From Treponema sp. (GTDB taxonomy: Bacteria; Spirochaetota; Spirochaetia; Treponematales; Breznakiellaceae): 57,286 bases of DNA. Numbering within the stretch: position 1 is the first letter of the stretch; every line of letters starts with the position of its first letter. Below, one piece after another: positions 45,680-54,356 of the stretch. Where the stretch lies: contig WRLP01000018.1 in assembly GCA_009777535.1 (NCBI GenBank), positions 1 through 57,286 of the forward strand. Direction: 5' to 3'. A program made the translations under genes and the position numbers. The notes under the pieces were generated by a model, which ran no database searches, was not told where the DNA came from, and was given only the letters and a program-made list of their open reading frames with translations.

Positions 45680-46974
45680 GCCAATACTTCAAACAGCGAG
45701 CCAATCATATACAATGGAACTGAATGTAAAGCATTATTTCTACCCATGTTTTTTAACGAAATTCTTACTGCCGTTTTTGGGTTATATTCTTCCATGTAAA
45801 CCTTTAGTGATTTTGACTGAGTGTTTCTTTCTGATTTAACCTCTATCGGTATAATTTCGTTTTTATACTGCATAATAAAATCAACCTCCGCAGCGCCTTT
45901 ATCGCGCCCCCAATAAAACAGCGGATTATCACAGGTCGCTTTCAATTCCTGGCAGACATACTGTTCTGTTATTGCTCCGTGAAAATCATGGAATATTTTA
46001 GGATCGGCTTCGTAAAATGCAGTCAAGTCAACATTTGTTATTGCACATAATAAACCAATGTCAAGCATAAACAGCTTAAACGCCTCACGAACTTGGTCCC
46101 GTGCAAGCGGAAGTTTTGGCGATAAAGTACGCGGAACTTTGTAAACCAGACCTGTATTTACAAGCCAATCCATTGCATTCTCAAACTCGCTGGCGCGGCC
46201 GCCTGTTTTTATATCGCTGTAAATAAATTTTTTCTTTTCCCGGGCAAGATGAACAGGTATAGAATCCCATAACATTCGCACTTTGGGAATATCATGCGGG
46301 AGTATATGTTTTGTAAAATCATTTTTGTAGTTATTCAGTATTTCTTTTTGTATATCGCGAACTTTATTCAGACTTTGGGATTGGGCATAACAGTCCACTG
46401 CCGCCGGCATACCGCCAATGTAGAAATATGTTTTTAGCATATTAATTAGTAAATCGGATAAACTTTCCAGTAGAGGAAGGTCCAGGCTTTTTATGGCTTC
46501 TGCCAGCTTTTCGTGCCCTATGGCTTCTAAAAATTCATAAAAAGACATGGGGTAAAGGGTCAGGCTGTTTACCTGCCCAACAGGGAATTTGCCGGCAGCA
46601 ACACCCAAAAAACTGCCTGCTGTTACAATGTGATATTGCGGGGCGTTTTCATTGAAATATTTAAGGGAATCTTTTGCCCGCTGACATTCCTGCAATTCAT
46701 CAAAAATGATCAAGGTTTTTTCCGGGATAATATTAACGTTAAAACGGCTTTCAAGAGCATTGATTATTCGGACCGGTTCAAGGTCTTTTTGAAAAAAACT
46801 GCTCATTTGCTCGTCATCATCAAAATTTACATAAACAATTTGTTCGTATTCCGTTTGCCCAAACTCTTTTAAAAGCCAGGTTTTACCCACCTGCCGTGCC
46901 CCATATAATATCAAGGGCTTGCGGTTTTTCGAGTTTTTCCAATTTTTTAAGGCTTCCAGTGCGTATCTTTTCAT
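45676..46974 (-). CDS. AAA ATPase with DUF4143 (AAA_14 type)
   Basis: 432 aa. Walker A GARQVGKT at residues 25-32, Walker B LIIFDELQEC, and a C-terminal DUF4143 nuclease-like half with FIMQYKNEIIPIEVKSERN (D-ExK pattern). These proteins are widespread and multicopy, with unclear function, sometimes suspected in mobile-element or defence contexts. Translationally coupled to the kinase gene. The region upstream of its start is a 33-bp tandem array. Confidence 0.88.
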   Translation of the reverse strand: MKRYALEALKNWKNSKNRKPLILYGARQVGKTWLLKEFGQTEYEQIVYVNFDDDEQMSSFFQKDLEPVRIINALESRFNVNIIPEKTLIIFDELQECQRAKDSLKYFNENAPQYHIVTAGSFLGVAAGKFPVGQVNSLTLYPMSFYEFLEAIGHEKLAEAIKSLDLPLLESLSDLLINMLKTYFYIGGMPAAVDCYAQSQSLNKVRDIQKEILNNYKNDFTKHILPHDIPKVRMLWDSIPVHLAREKKKFIYSDIKTGGRASEFENAMDWLVNTGLVYKVPRTLSPKLPLARDQVREAFKLFMLDIGLLCAITNVDLTAFYEADPKIFHDFHGAITEQYVCQELKATCDNPLFYWGRDKGAAEVDFIMQYKNEIIPIEVKSERNTQSKSLKVYMEEYNPKTAVRISLKNMGRNNALHSVPLYMIGSLFEVLA

Positions 46975-47008
46975 TCTTTATCACCTATACAGCAATTTTA
47001 TCGTAATC

Positions 47009-47149
47009 TTTACAGTTTTTCAAGGGACTTTCTGTAATATATATACACTTTTACGGGTGACTTTCTGTAATATATTTACAGTTTTTCAAGGGACTTTCTG
47101 TAATATGAACACACTTTTACGGGGTACTTTCTGCAATTTACAGTTTTGC
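47009..47149. repeat. 33-bp tandem repeat array
   Basis: Four 33-bp units in the order A-B-A-B: 47009-47041, 47042-47074, 47075-47107 and 47108-47140, plus a partial fifth. The two A units differ only in the last base. Shared word ACTTTCTGTAATAT. Lies between the ATPase start (46974, minus) and the toxin-antitoxin promoter (plus). Not CRISPR, as there are no unique spacers. Could be an operator array or a remnant of a repeat family. Confidence 0.85.
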
Positions 47150-47187
47150 AAAAAAATGTAAAAAACCAGCTATTTAATATTTGTGCT

Positions 47188-47216
47188 GTTGAATCTTATG
47201 TAAAATAAGGATATAA
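47188..47216 (+). promoter_or_regulatory. Promoter of the toxin-antitoxin pair
   Basis: TTGAAT (47188-47193), 17-nt spacer, TATAAT (47211-47216), followed by GGAGG and ATG 47239. Confidence 0.75.
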
Positions 47217-47238
47217 TTGTTACAGCAATGGAGGATGT

Positions 47239-47493
47239 ATGCTGAATATCAAACCAGTATCAGATTTAAGAAATTATACAGATGTTCTAAAAGATATAAG
47301 TTCCGGTTCTCCTGTTTACCTTACAAAAAACGGCAGGGGGCGCTATGTTATTCTTTCCATGGAAGATTATGAAAAAAATGAAGCAATTATTAAACTAATG
47401 ACGGAGCTGGAAAAAGGCAGAATATCCGGGGAAAAAGAGGGCTGGAGTACATTAAAAGAAGTTCGAAAAGAATTCGGAGTTTTTAGTGATTGA
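47239..47493 (+). CDS. Phd/YefM-type antitoxin
   Basis: 84 aa. N-terminal Phd fold (IKPVSDLRNYTDVLKDIS ... VYLTKNGRGRYVILSMEDYE), C-terminal polar toxin-binding tail. Phd-type antitoxins also repress their own promoter, so the promoter at 47188 is likely autoregulated. Overlaps the toxin start by 8 nt. Confidence 0.9.
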   Translation: MLNIKPVSDLRNYTDVLKDISSGSPVYLTKNGRGRYVILSMEDYEKNEAIIKLMTELEKGRISGEKEGWSTLKEVRKEFGVFSD

Positions 47494-47803
47494 TCCTGTT
47501 CTTTCTGCAGAAGCAAGACGAGATCTCCAAAGTATTCAAGATTACATTGCAGATGAACAAGAGAGTCCAAAAACGGCATTAAAGGTTATCGAGGATATTC
47601 TTGATAGAATAGAAAGACTGTTAAGTTTTCCTGATACTGGAACATTATTGTCTCCAAAAGTTAATTTTCCAACCACATATCGCTATGCAAGGGCAGCGGG
47701 TTATCTGATTTTTTACCGCCATGAAAATGATAAAGTATTTGTTGATAGAATAATTCATGAAAAAAGGAATTATATTGCTATTTTATTTCCGGAATCCATG
47801 TGA
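47486..47803 (+). CDS. ParE/RelE-type toxin
   Basis: 105 aa from GTG 47486. ParE/RelE superfamily pattern: LSAEARRDLQSIQDYI at the start, then RYARAAGYLIFYRHEND and VFVDRIIHEKRNY. Whether it acts on gyrase (ParE) or as an mRNA endonuclease (RelE) cannot be decided here; the sequence leans to ParE. Overlaps the next gene start (GTGA at 47800). Confidence 0.88.
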   Translation: MIDPVLSAEARRDLQSIQDYIADEQESPKTALKVIEDILDRIERLLSFPDTGTLLSPKVNFPTTYRYARAAGYLIFYRHENDKVFVDRIIHEKRNYIAILFPESM

Positions 47804-48450
47804 ACACTATGAGAAAAAAGAAGGCGGCAATTAAGATAATCCTTCTCTGCATTCTGGCGGCGGCGGCAAATAACGGTCTTAATATTCTGTGCATTGATAT
47901 TATTAAAATACCGCTGTTTCTGGATACGGTATTTACAGCAGCCGTAAGTTTCACTGTAGGCCTTGTTCCCGGTCTGATTACGGCACTGCTTACCCAGGCA
48001 GGATCCAGTTTCCGGGAAGGCAGCACCAACCCCTTTGTACTGTGCAGCTTTGCCGAAGTGCTGCTGATATGCGCTCTTAATCCGCTTGCGGCAAAGAAGA
48101 AGCCGCTCAACGGAGAGCAGTCAGGCGATTTAAAAAGAAGCCGGCCGCAGACAAGCGCCACAGTGGTTAGTATTTTTGCCAGGCTGCTGTTGTTGTACAT
48201 TGTTTCCTGTCTTGCCATAAGTATTCTGGGCGGGATAATTGATTTTGTGTACCATGGTCTATTTTCCATGTCCAAACCTTATTTTAGCGCCGAGGATTCC
48301 TTTAAGATAAGCCTGATGCGCGGCGGCACACCCATGCTTGTTATAAATATCCTTTCGCGAATTCCCGTAAATATTGTGGATCGCTTTGTTGTAATTTTCG
48401 GCGGGTTTTTTCTTTCAAGAGGATTGAGAAAGATTTTCAGTGCCTCTTGA
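47800..48450 (+). CDS. Integral membrane protein, ECF S-component-like
   Basis: 216 aa from GTG 47800 (ATG 47809 possible). Five to six hydrophobic segments; the pattern FLDTVFTAAVSFTVGLVPGLITALLT resembles substrate-binding subunits of ECF transporters. No ATPase subunits are nearby. Overlaps the toxin stop by 4 nt, an odd neighbour for a toxin. Substrate unknown. Confidence 0.6.
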   Translation: MNTMRKKKAAIKIILLCILAAAANNGLNILCIDIIKIPLFLDTVFTAAVSFTVGLVPGLITALLTQAGSSFREGSTNPFVLCSFAEVLLICALNPLAAKKKPLNGEQSGDLKRSRPQTSATVVSIFARLLLLYIVSCLAISILGGIIDFVYHGLFSMSKPYFSAEDSFKISLMRGGTPMLVINILSRIPVNIVDRFVVIFGGFFLSRGLRKIFSAS

Positions 48451-48458
48451 TACCGGGC

Positions 48459-48674
48459 TTATGTTATCGCCTCATCAAATTCTTGCATTAGGTCTTCGGC
48501 AAGATATTTTTCGCTTCTGCAATGCATATCAGAGATGCCCTCCCGCATTTCCTGGTAAATTTGAGATTTATAAAACAGATCCAGGGCTTCTCTTTTGGAA
48601 ATATTTCTCATTGCGGCAAATGTATCTATTACACCGCAATATGTAAGCATCAGAATTGCTGGATCGGCTTTCAT
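48459..48674 (-). CDS. DUF3791 protein, second copy of cassette
   Basis: 71 aa, mostly helical (MLTYCGVIDTFAAMRNISKREALDLFYKSQ), matching the small DUF3791 family encoded next to DUF3990. Its start overlaps the DUF3990 stop by 4 nt. Role as antitoxin or adaptor is inferred from context. Confidence 0.75.
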   Translation of the reverse strand: MKADPAILMLTYCGVIDTFAAMRNISKREALDLFYKSQIYQEMREGISDMHCRSEKYLAEDLMQEFDEAIT

Positions 48675-49147
48675 ATTTTTTCCATTCCTGTGAATTTAAG
48701 GTAATTATCAATAACTACCTGATTTTTAAAACAATATTGGATATTCGGTTTTTCATAACGTAATCGTTTTATTGCTTCTTCTTTTCCTATATAACCCCGG
48801 AAAAAAAGTGTCAGGGTATTATATACATCATCATTGGCAATACCGCCTATTACAAGATCATAATTCCCGCTAAATTCGCCCCGCCTGCATTTTACAATAT
48901 ATTCCAGCCACGGTTCAGAGTATGTTTCAAACTCCAGTATGGATACACTTTTCCGAAGATCCAATTCATCAATATCATACATTGAAACTGTTCCGTAGCC
49001 AAACCGGCGTTTAAAACGGCCTGTCCAATTTATAGCCTGTGATTTAATTGTTGTTGTGTAAAACCCTTTCCCAAAATCTGTGTTATTGCGGGAGAAAGAA
49101 ATATCAGGCTTTTCTATTGTATAACGAGAACCATGGTAAAGGATCAT
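48671..49147 (-). CDS. DUF3990 protein, ADP-ribosyltransferase-like
   Basis: 158 aa. Begins ILYHGSRYTIEKPDI and continues DFGKGFYTTTIKSQA; YHGS and GFYTT resemble the first two NAD-site motifs of ART-fold enzymes, and acidic residues later (e.g. EPWLEY) could complete the site. DUF3990 is uncharacterised in general. It lies between two DUF3791 genes with 4-nt overlaps on both sides, the layout of a toxin with flanking partner genes. Confidence 0.8.
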   Translation of the reverse strand: MILYHGSRYTIEKPDISFSRNNTDFGKGFYTTTIKSQAINWTGRFKRRFGYGTVSMYDIDELDLRKSVSILEFETYSEPWLEYIVKCRRGEFSGNYDLVIGGIANDDVYNTLTLFFRGYIGKEEAIKRLRYEKPNIQYCFKNQVVIDNYLKFTGMEKI

Positions 49148-49362
49148 TTCAGTAATCCTTTTTCTTGCATTATTTCAACAATATCATTTACAATGTACTC
49201 TTTTCCCTGAGTATGAAGGGCGTCATAGCAGGGGATGATATAATTATCGAGTATATCGCTTTTTTCTGTCAGGAGTTTGTATGCATCGTCCCCCTTAAGC
49301 CCCAGATATTCTGCGACATTTTCAATGCAAAATACCGCAAATACCAATTCTTTCGTATCCAT
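49144..49362 (-). CDS. DUF3791 protein, first copy of cassette
   Basis: 72 aa, helical, VFAVFCIENVAEYLGLKGDD then AYKLLTEKSDIL and YIVNDIVEIM; DUF3791-like and different in sequence from the copy at 48459. Its stop overlaps the DUF3990 start (ATGA). Confidence 0.75.
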   Translation of the reverse strand: MDTKELVFAVFCIENVAEYLGLKGDDAYKLLTEKSDILDNYIIPCYDALHTQGKEYIVNDIVEIMQEKGLLK

Positions 49363-49380
49363 TAACTGCCATTTTAATTC

Positions 49381-49429
49381 AAGGGCATGGTTTTATCAAG
49401 GATGTGTATTGATACTAAACCGTGCCCTT
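49381..49429 (-). terminator. Hairpin between lipoprotein gene and DUF3791 cassette
   Basis: AAGGGCAtGGTTTtATCAA and TTGATacTAAACCgTGCCCTT form a long stem around an 8-nt loop; no strong T-run. Likely ends the lipoprotein transcript. Confidence 0.5.
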
Positions 49430-49461
49430 CTATTGCTAAACCGCAGACATTGTAAGGCAAG

Positions 49462-52452
49462 TTACTGTTTTATAAGCCCCTGGTCGCTCAACATTATCAT
49501 TTGCGGAGCAGAACCTCCTGAGGAAGGGTGCCCAAGTGTTAGTTTGTCTCCGCTCACGCTCCATGTAACGGTTGCCACTACCACCCCACTGTAGGTAAAC
49601 CTCAACTGGGTCCCATTGACTGTCCAAGTGCCACTATTCGTTAAGAAATTTCCTATGCCATTGGCATTCATGGTTATAACAGTATCTTTTGTTACGCTTG
49701 CTATCCAGGTTCCTACCAGGGCCGCTGGAGGATAGCCCCAGGGATTATAGTACATCGATACGTTCTTTGAGCCTGTTTCAATGCCGGTTCTGGTAATGTA
49801 AACACTTGCATAGCCGCTTCCGCTGACCGTGATGGGCGACAGGGTTCTGATAGTACCGCTGCCGGAAAGCGTTGCGCTTCCCATTGATGCGTTCCCGCTT
49901 AAGCTGATGTTACTTTCAGTTAAAACGCCGGGGTCTGCGCTGAAAGAAAAGGTAAGGGCTGTAGTCGTGGTGGTTGCATTGCCGTTGGCTGTAACAGAGT
50001 AAGTAATATCTTGTGGGCCCTGGTACACATAAACGCTCTTTTCGCTTGGGTCAATGTTGAGTGTATAGGTGCTGTTAATGAAAACAGTTAAATTGCCGGT
50101 TGTGGTTACGGTGATGGGCGACAGGGTTCTGGTGGTACCTGTACCTGTCAAGGTTGCGCTTCCCTTCGATGCGTTCATACTTAAGAATATATCGCTTGCT
50201 GTTAAATAAGGACTGGGTTCTTGACTGAAGGTAAATGTAAGAGCTGTGGTTGCGGTGGTCGCATCGCCATTGGCTGTAACAGTGTAAGTTATATCTATGC
50301 CCGTGTACACAAGCATGCCCTTATTGCCGGTTTCTATACCGGTTCTGTTTATGGAAACCGTCGCCCAACCTGAACGGCTTACGGTGATAGGCGACAAGGT
50401 TCTGGTGGTACCTGTGCCTGTCAATGTTGCGCTTCCTTTTGAAGCAGGGCCGCTGACATTTATACTGCTTGCTGTTATATCGCCGGGGTCTTCACTGAAG
50501 GTGAAGGTAAGAGATGTAGTTGTAGTGGTTGCATCGCCGTTGGCTGTAACAGTGTAAGTTATTGGGTCGCTTACTTCCTCCAAATACACATCCACGTTCT
50601 TTGAATCCGATGTTATGCCTGTTCTGCTGATACTTACCGATGCCGAACCGTTAGCGCTTACGGTAATCGGCGACAGGGTTCGGGTGGTACCTGTGCCTGT
50701 CAAGGTTGCGCTTCCCTTTGATGCGGAGCCGCTCACGTTGATATCGCTTGCTGTCAGAGCGCCGGGATCTGTGCTGAATGTAAAAGTAAGGCTGGTTGTA
50801 GTAGATGCTGTTGAGTTGCTATCGCCTGTAACGGTATAGGTGATATCGCTGATACCGCCACCGTCGCCTTTTTTGTAATAGGTGTCCGGCGCAAGGCCGC
50901 TGCCAAAGGAAGCAAGGCCTCTATCGTCAAAGAGCGTCAATGCCGTTCCATTGATAACATAGGAAATTTCACCCTGAGCTATTCCCGAAACTCTTGTCGT
51001 AATCGTAGTGTCGGTTGCGGTATAAGTCAGTAGTCCCTGGGTAGGCAAACCGCCGACTATGTAACTTCCATCGGATTTAAACTCGTAGTTTGCCGGAAGA
51101 CCCATCGGATTATCCGCAAGCTCTTGGTTAATATACCATTTTGCTATGAGCGCTTCTTGTGGTGTTCCGCCGCTGCTTTCTCCCTCTTTATAAACCGGTA
51201 CGTTCTTTGTACCTGCTTCGATGCCTTCTTTTGAAATGGAGACCGTCGCCGTTCCGGTTGCGCTTACAATAATTGGCGACAGAGTCCGGTTAAAACCGCC
51301 GCTGGCTACCAATGTGGGGTTGGCTCCCAAAGCAGCATTACCGCCCAGAGTAATGTCGCTAACATTTAAGGTTCCCGGGTTTGTGCTGAAGGTAAAGAGA
51401 AGGCTGGTTGTGGTAGCGGCGCTTGATGAGCTGTTACCCGTAACCGTGTAGGTGATATTGCCGCTGCTGCCTCCGGCTTTTTTATAATATGTTCCCTCTA
51501 TGCTTTGGAAACCGCCTGTACTGCCGGAAAGAATCATTGAAGTTCCGTTAATTTGAAATAGTATATCGCCTACGGTGAATCCATTCGACATAGTAAAGGT
51601 GATGGTATCGCCGCTTACGCTATAATTATACGGCGCTTCAGCTCCGCTCGGCCCTGCCAGGAATCTTCCGTCGGATGTAAATTCAAACATCATATAAACC
51701 AATGTCTCATTATCTGCTAAATCCTGACTGGTGAACCACTTTGCGACTAGCGCCTCTGGAATAGTACCGCCGCTGGGGCCCTCGTCTCCCTCCAGGTATA
51801 CCTGCGGATTCTTGGGTTCCGATTCAATGCCGTCTTTCGTAATGGAAACCGTCGCAAGGCCGGTGGCGCTCACCGTAATGGGCGACAGGGTTCTGGAAGT
51901 GCCGGTGCCTGTTACTGTTGCGCCGCTTCCTTTAGAGGCATTCCCACCAACGCTGATATCTCCTGCCGTTAAAGTTCCCGGGTCTACACTGAAAGTAAAG
52001 GTAAGGCTGGTCGTGGTTGTTGAACTCGAAGAACTGTTGCCCGTAACGGTGTAGGTAATATCACCGCTGCCGGCTTTTTTGGTAAGCCCCAGATCGCTGT
52101 AACTTTTAAGTGTTGTTGCCATAGGCCCGGATGAAGGATCGCCAAGCGTTAAAGTATCGCCGCTAATGCTCCAGGTTACAGTTGTTACAACACCGGAGAT
52201 GGTAAGTCTTAGCTCAGAACCTTTTACTTTCCAGCTATCAACAGGGGAAGCTCCCATTGTTCCCGTTCCGTCGGCATTGATGGTAAATACAGGCGATACG
52301 CCCGACGATAACCAGGTTCCTACCAGTGCTGCCGGCGGATTACCCCAGGTATCAGGAGGTGTTGACGACCCTCCTCCGGGATCGCCGCAGCCGGTAATCC
52401 CGGCCATTAATACTACTGCCAGAGTGAGCAAAATTTTTCCCATGTTCTTCAT
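49462..52452 (-). CDS. Repeat lipoprotein with six Ig-like modules
   Basis: 996 aa from ATG 52452 with AGGAGG upstream. Lipoprotein signal (lipobox GITGC). Lipocalin-like segments (PPAALVGTW..., WSISGDTLTLGDPSSG) at the N-terminus and again at the C-terminus, and additional GTYY-type segments within. Six repeated modules each open with DITYTVT and contain TLTGTGTTRTLSPITVS. Surface or periplasmic lipoprotein with variable copy number potential; ligand unknown. Plus-strand frames across it are repeat shadows. Confidence 0.85.
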   Translation of the reverse strand: MKNMGKILLTLAVVLMAGITGCGDPGGGSSTPPDTWGNPPAALVGTWLSSGVSPVFTINADGTGTMGASPVDSWKVKGSELRLTISGVVTTVTWSISGDTLTLGDPSSGPMATTLKSYSDLGLTKKAGSGDITYTVTGNSSSSSTTTTSLTFTFSVDPGTLTAGDISVGGNASKGSGATVTGTGTSRTLSPITVSATGLATVSITKDGIESEPKNPQVYLEGDEGPSGGTIPEALVAKWFTSQDLADNETLVYMMFEFTSDGRFLAGPSGAEAPYNYSVSGDTITFTMSNGFTVGDILFQINGTSMILSGSTGGFQSIEGTYYKKAGGSSGNITYTVTGNSSSSAATTTSLLFTFSTNPGTLNVSDITLGGNAALGANPTLVASGGFNRTLSPIIVSATGTATVSISKEGIEAGTKNVPVYKEGESSGGTPQEALIAKWYINQELADNPMGLPANYEFKSDGSYIVGGLPTQGLLTYTATDTTITTRVSGIAQGEISYVINGTALTLFDDRGLASFGSGLAPDTYYKKGDGGGISDITYTVTGDSNSTASTTTSLTFTFSTDPGALTASDINVSGSASKGSATLTGTGTTRTLSPITVSANGSASVSISRTGITSDSKNVDVYLEEVSDPITYTVTANGDATTTTTSLTFTFSEDPGDITASSINVSGPASKGSATLTGTGTTRTLSPITVSRSGWATVSINRTGIETGNKGMLVYTGIDITYTVTANGDATTATTALTFTFSQEPSPYLTASDIFLSMNASKGSATLTGTGTTRTLSPITVTTTGNLTVFINSTYTLNIDPSEKSVYVYQGPQDITYSVTANGNATTTTTALTFSFSADPGVLTESNISLSGNASMGSATLSGSGTIRTLSPITVSGSGYASVYITRTGIETGSKNVSMYYNPWGYPPAALVGTWIASVTKDTVITMNANGIGNFLTNSGTWTVNGTQLRFTYSGVVVATVTWSVSGDKLTLGHPSSGGSAPQMIMLSDQGLIKQ

Positions 52453-52652
52453 AAAAGAACCTCCTTTTTGTGGCTTCTAACCCATATAAGCCGTTTTTTT
52501 GGCCTGGGCATCAAAAATGATACAGGTAGTTTAAATTTTGCACATCAGTGTGAACGCACGGTTTTTGCTAAAAAATTGACTGTTTTGCATAAGCGCTGTT
52601 GTTTTTATACAGACAGTGATATAATTATTTTAGTATATGAAATACGGATTAC

Positions 52653-52744
52653 CCGACAGGGAAGAAGTGGTATCTCAATAAATTACCCCAATGCCGAGGC
52701 CGCCGAAGGCGCCGTTATCTGATCCCCTGAACCACGCTCCTGCC
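52653..52744. repeat. Direct repeat at right end of 8.8-kb block
   Basis: Second copy of 43772-43855. Here the PEGA protein end is intact on the minus strand and the htrA end is a short remnant. Confidence 0.9.
52654..52680 (+). pseudogene. Remnant of htrA 3' end
   Basis: Frame DREEVVSQ-stop on the plus strand, identical to the last eight residues of the HtrA protein (43776-43800). No protease sequence precedes it. Confidence 0.8.
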
Positions 52745-54318
52745 AGGAATGAAAAAACAAGATTTGACGGCGGCGGGTAAAAACGTACATCGGCGCCGGT
52801 CGTTATCATAACTCGGTCGTTAAATAGAATATCTTTTTGCATATCGGAAAAATCGAATTCGGAGTTCACGGACAGGCCGGCGTTCAGCCATGCTCTGCGG
52901 TAAAGGGCGCCGGCGGATAGTTCCAGCCGGGGGACGGGGTCTTCGGGGCCGGGCCAGCGCATGCCCGGGCTGAAGATGAATGAAAATTTCGTAAGCTCCA
53001 GAGATAACGGCAAATACAGGAGCGCGCCGCGGTTCAGACCGGGGGAGGCTTCTGTATCTTCAGCCCATGCGTATCCGGCTCCGGCGGCGAGAGCCAGCGG
53101 CAGATTGTTGTCGCCGCCGAGAATGCTGTACTTGGCGGAGCCGGCGAAGCCCCATTCAGCGGAACCATCGAAGTGAGGATTGGCGTTTAATACCGCCGCT
53201 ATTTCCAGCCGGTCAAGGAATGAGAACCTAAGGCCGGCTTCAAACGGCAGCCTGGAAAAAGCATCTTCCCTGGAATTAAACTTGCCAAAGAGAATTCCCC
53301 CTTCAATCTGAAAACTCCCTGCCGGAAGTACATGCGGGGCGGGCGTAAAGGCAAGGCCGGAGAAACCTGTATAAAGAGAGAGCGGAAAGATATTAATCGA
53401 ATAACTAATTTCTGTTTCCAGTTTTATAATTTGCGGTTCAGTTGTATCAGGATAAAATTCCTGGTCAACCGCAATCTCTATGAGAGCGGTGTAAATTCCT
53501 TCCGGCAGAACATCACCATAAATGTCTCTGCCGTTCCATGATGCAGACTGGAACCAACTGCTAAAGGGGCCAAGGGCGCTTTCATAAACTACAAAGCCGT
53601 TTTTATCCGTTATTGTCAGGGTTCCCGTTCCCGGCGCGGTAGCTTCAAACCTGTATTCGTTAATGCCAAGATTACTGGAATTTTTCGGATTAAAACGGCT
53701 GCGGCTTTGGGACGCTTTTTCCAGTCTGAATTCCGCCGGCTTCAATTCGATATTTACCGATGTTGTTCTGTCTTCGGTAATGAGCGCTGTCGTTGTTGCA
53801 TCTTCCCAGCCGAATGCGCGAACCCTTATCGTTCTATAACCAACCGGCAGGCTGATCATCACCATGTTTTCACCCGTTGGCCTTGAAATAATTGATTCGC
53901 GCCCTTCTGCGCTGCCGGCGAACACCTGGGGAATGCATGGCAGCGAATCCGGACTGCCGGCAGCCCGGTGTACGGAAACAAGCGCCTGCCCTCGGGCTTC
54001 TTCCATTTCGATTGATACTGTCAGCCTATTGTTGTTGCTGATTGTTACCCTGAAGTATCTGTCTTTGTAGCCGTCCTTGCTTAGACGGATATTGTATTCG
54101 CCGGGCCTTAGCCTGTCGAATCTTGCAGGTGTTTGGGTGCGTTCTATGCCGTCGATAAAAACCCTTACTCCCCTTGGATTTGTATTGATAACGAGACCCC
54201 TGCCATCTGTTTCTTCAAAATTATCCCCGATGATATTACTTACATTACTTGCCGCATACAGGGTAAAGAGAGTGCAAAAAAATAACAACGGCAGGCAAAA
54301 GATTCTTCGGCGGCACAT
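52675..54318 (-). CDS. PEGA domain plus beta-barrel outer-membrane protein
   Basis: 547 aa. Signal peptide (FCLPLLFFCTLFTLYAAS), PEGA domain near residues 42-110 (GLVINTNPRGVRVFIDG ... PGEYNIRLSKDGY), a FlgD-like Ig segment around 215-285 (FVVYESALGPFSSWFQSASW), then about 240 residues of barrel-like strands ending LGIGVIY. PEGA domains are periplasmic, so the barrel probably lies in the outer membrane with the N-terminal part inside. Its C-terminus is duplicated as a remnant after htrA. Confidence 0.82.
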   Translation of the reverse strand: MCRRRIFCLPLLFFCTLFTLYAASNVSNIIGDNFEETDGRGLVINTNPRGVRVFIDGIERTQTPARFDRLRPGEYNIRLSKDGYKDRYFRVTISNNNRLTVSIEMEEARGQALVSVHRAAGSPDSLPCIPQVFAGSAEGRESIISRPTGENMVMISLPVGYRTIRVRAFGWEDATTTALITEDRTTSVNIELKPAEFRLEKASQSRSRFNPKNSSNLGINEYRFEATAPGTGTLTITDKNGFVVYESALGPFSSWFQSASWNGRDIYGDVLPEGIYTALIEIAVDQEFYPDTTEPQIIKLETEISYSINIFPLSLYTGFSGLAFTPAPHVLPAGSFQIEGGILFGKFNSREDAFSRLPFEAGLRFSFLDRLEIAAVLNANPHFDGSAEWGFAGSAKYSILGGDNNLPLALAAGAGYAWAEDTEASPGLNRGALLYLPLSLELTKFSFIFSPGMRWPGPEDPVPRLELSAGALYRRAWLNAGLSVNSEFDFSDMQKDILFNDRVMITTGADVRFYPPPSNLVFSFLAGAWFRGSDNGAFGGLGIGVIY

Positions 54319-54356
54319 TCCATGATTCTAATACAAGGGACAATGTAAGTGAAGCT

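Noticed and set aside
47009-47149. CRISPR array
   Set aside because: Units are contiguous and alternate in two types; no unique spacers and no cas genes.
46919-47161. 80-codon ORF with 11-residue repeats
   Set aside because: The repeats come from the 33-bp array; half of it is antisense to the ATPase and no ribosome site is seen.
50297-52054. Plus-strand ORFs with a repeated VIGDRV pattern
   Set aside because: They are shadows of the six modules of the lipoprotein on the other strand.
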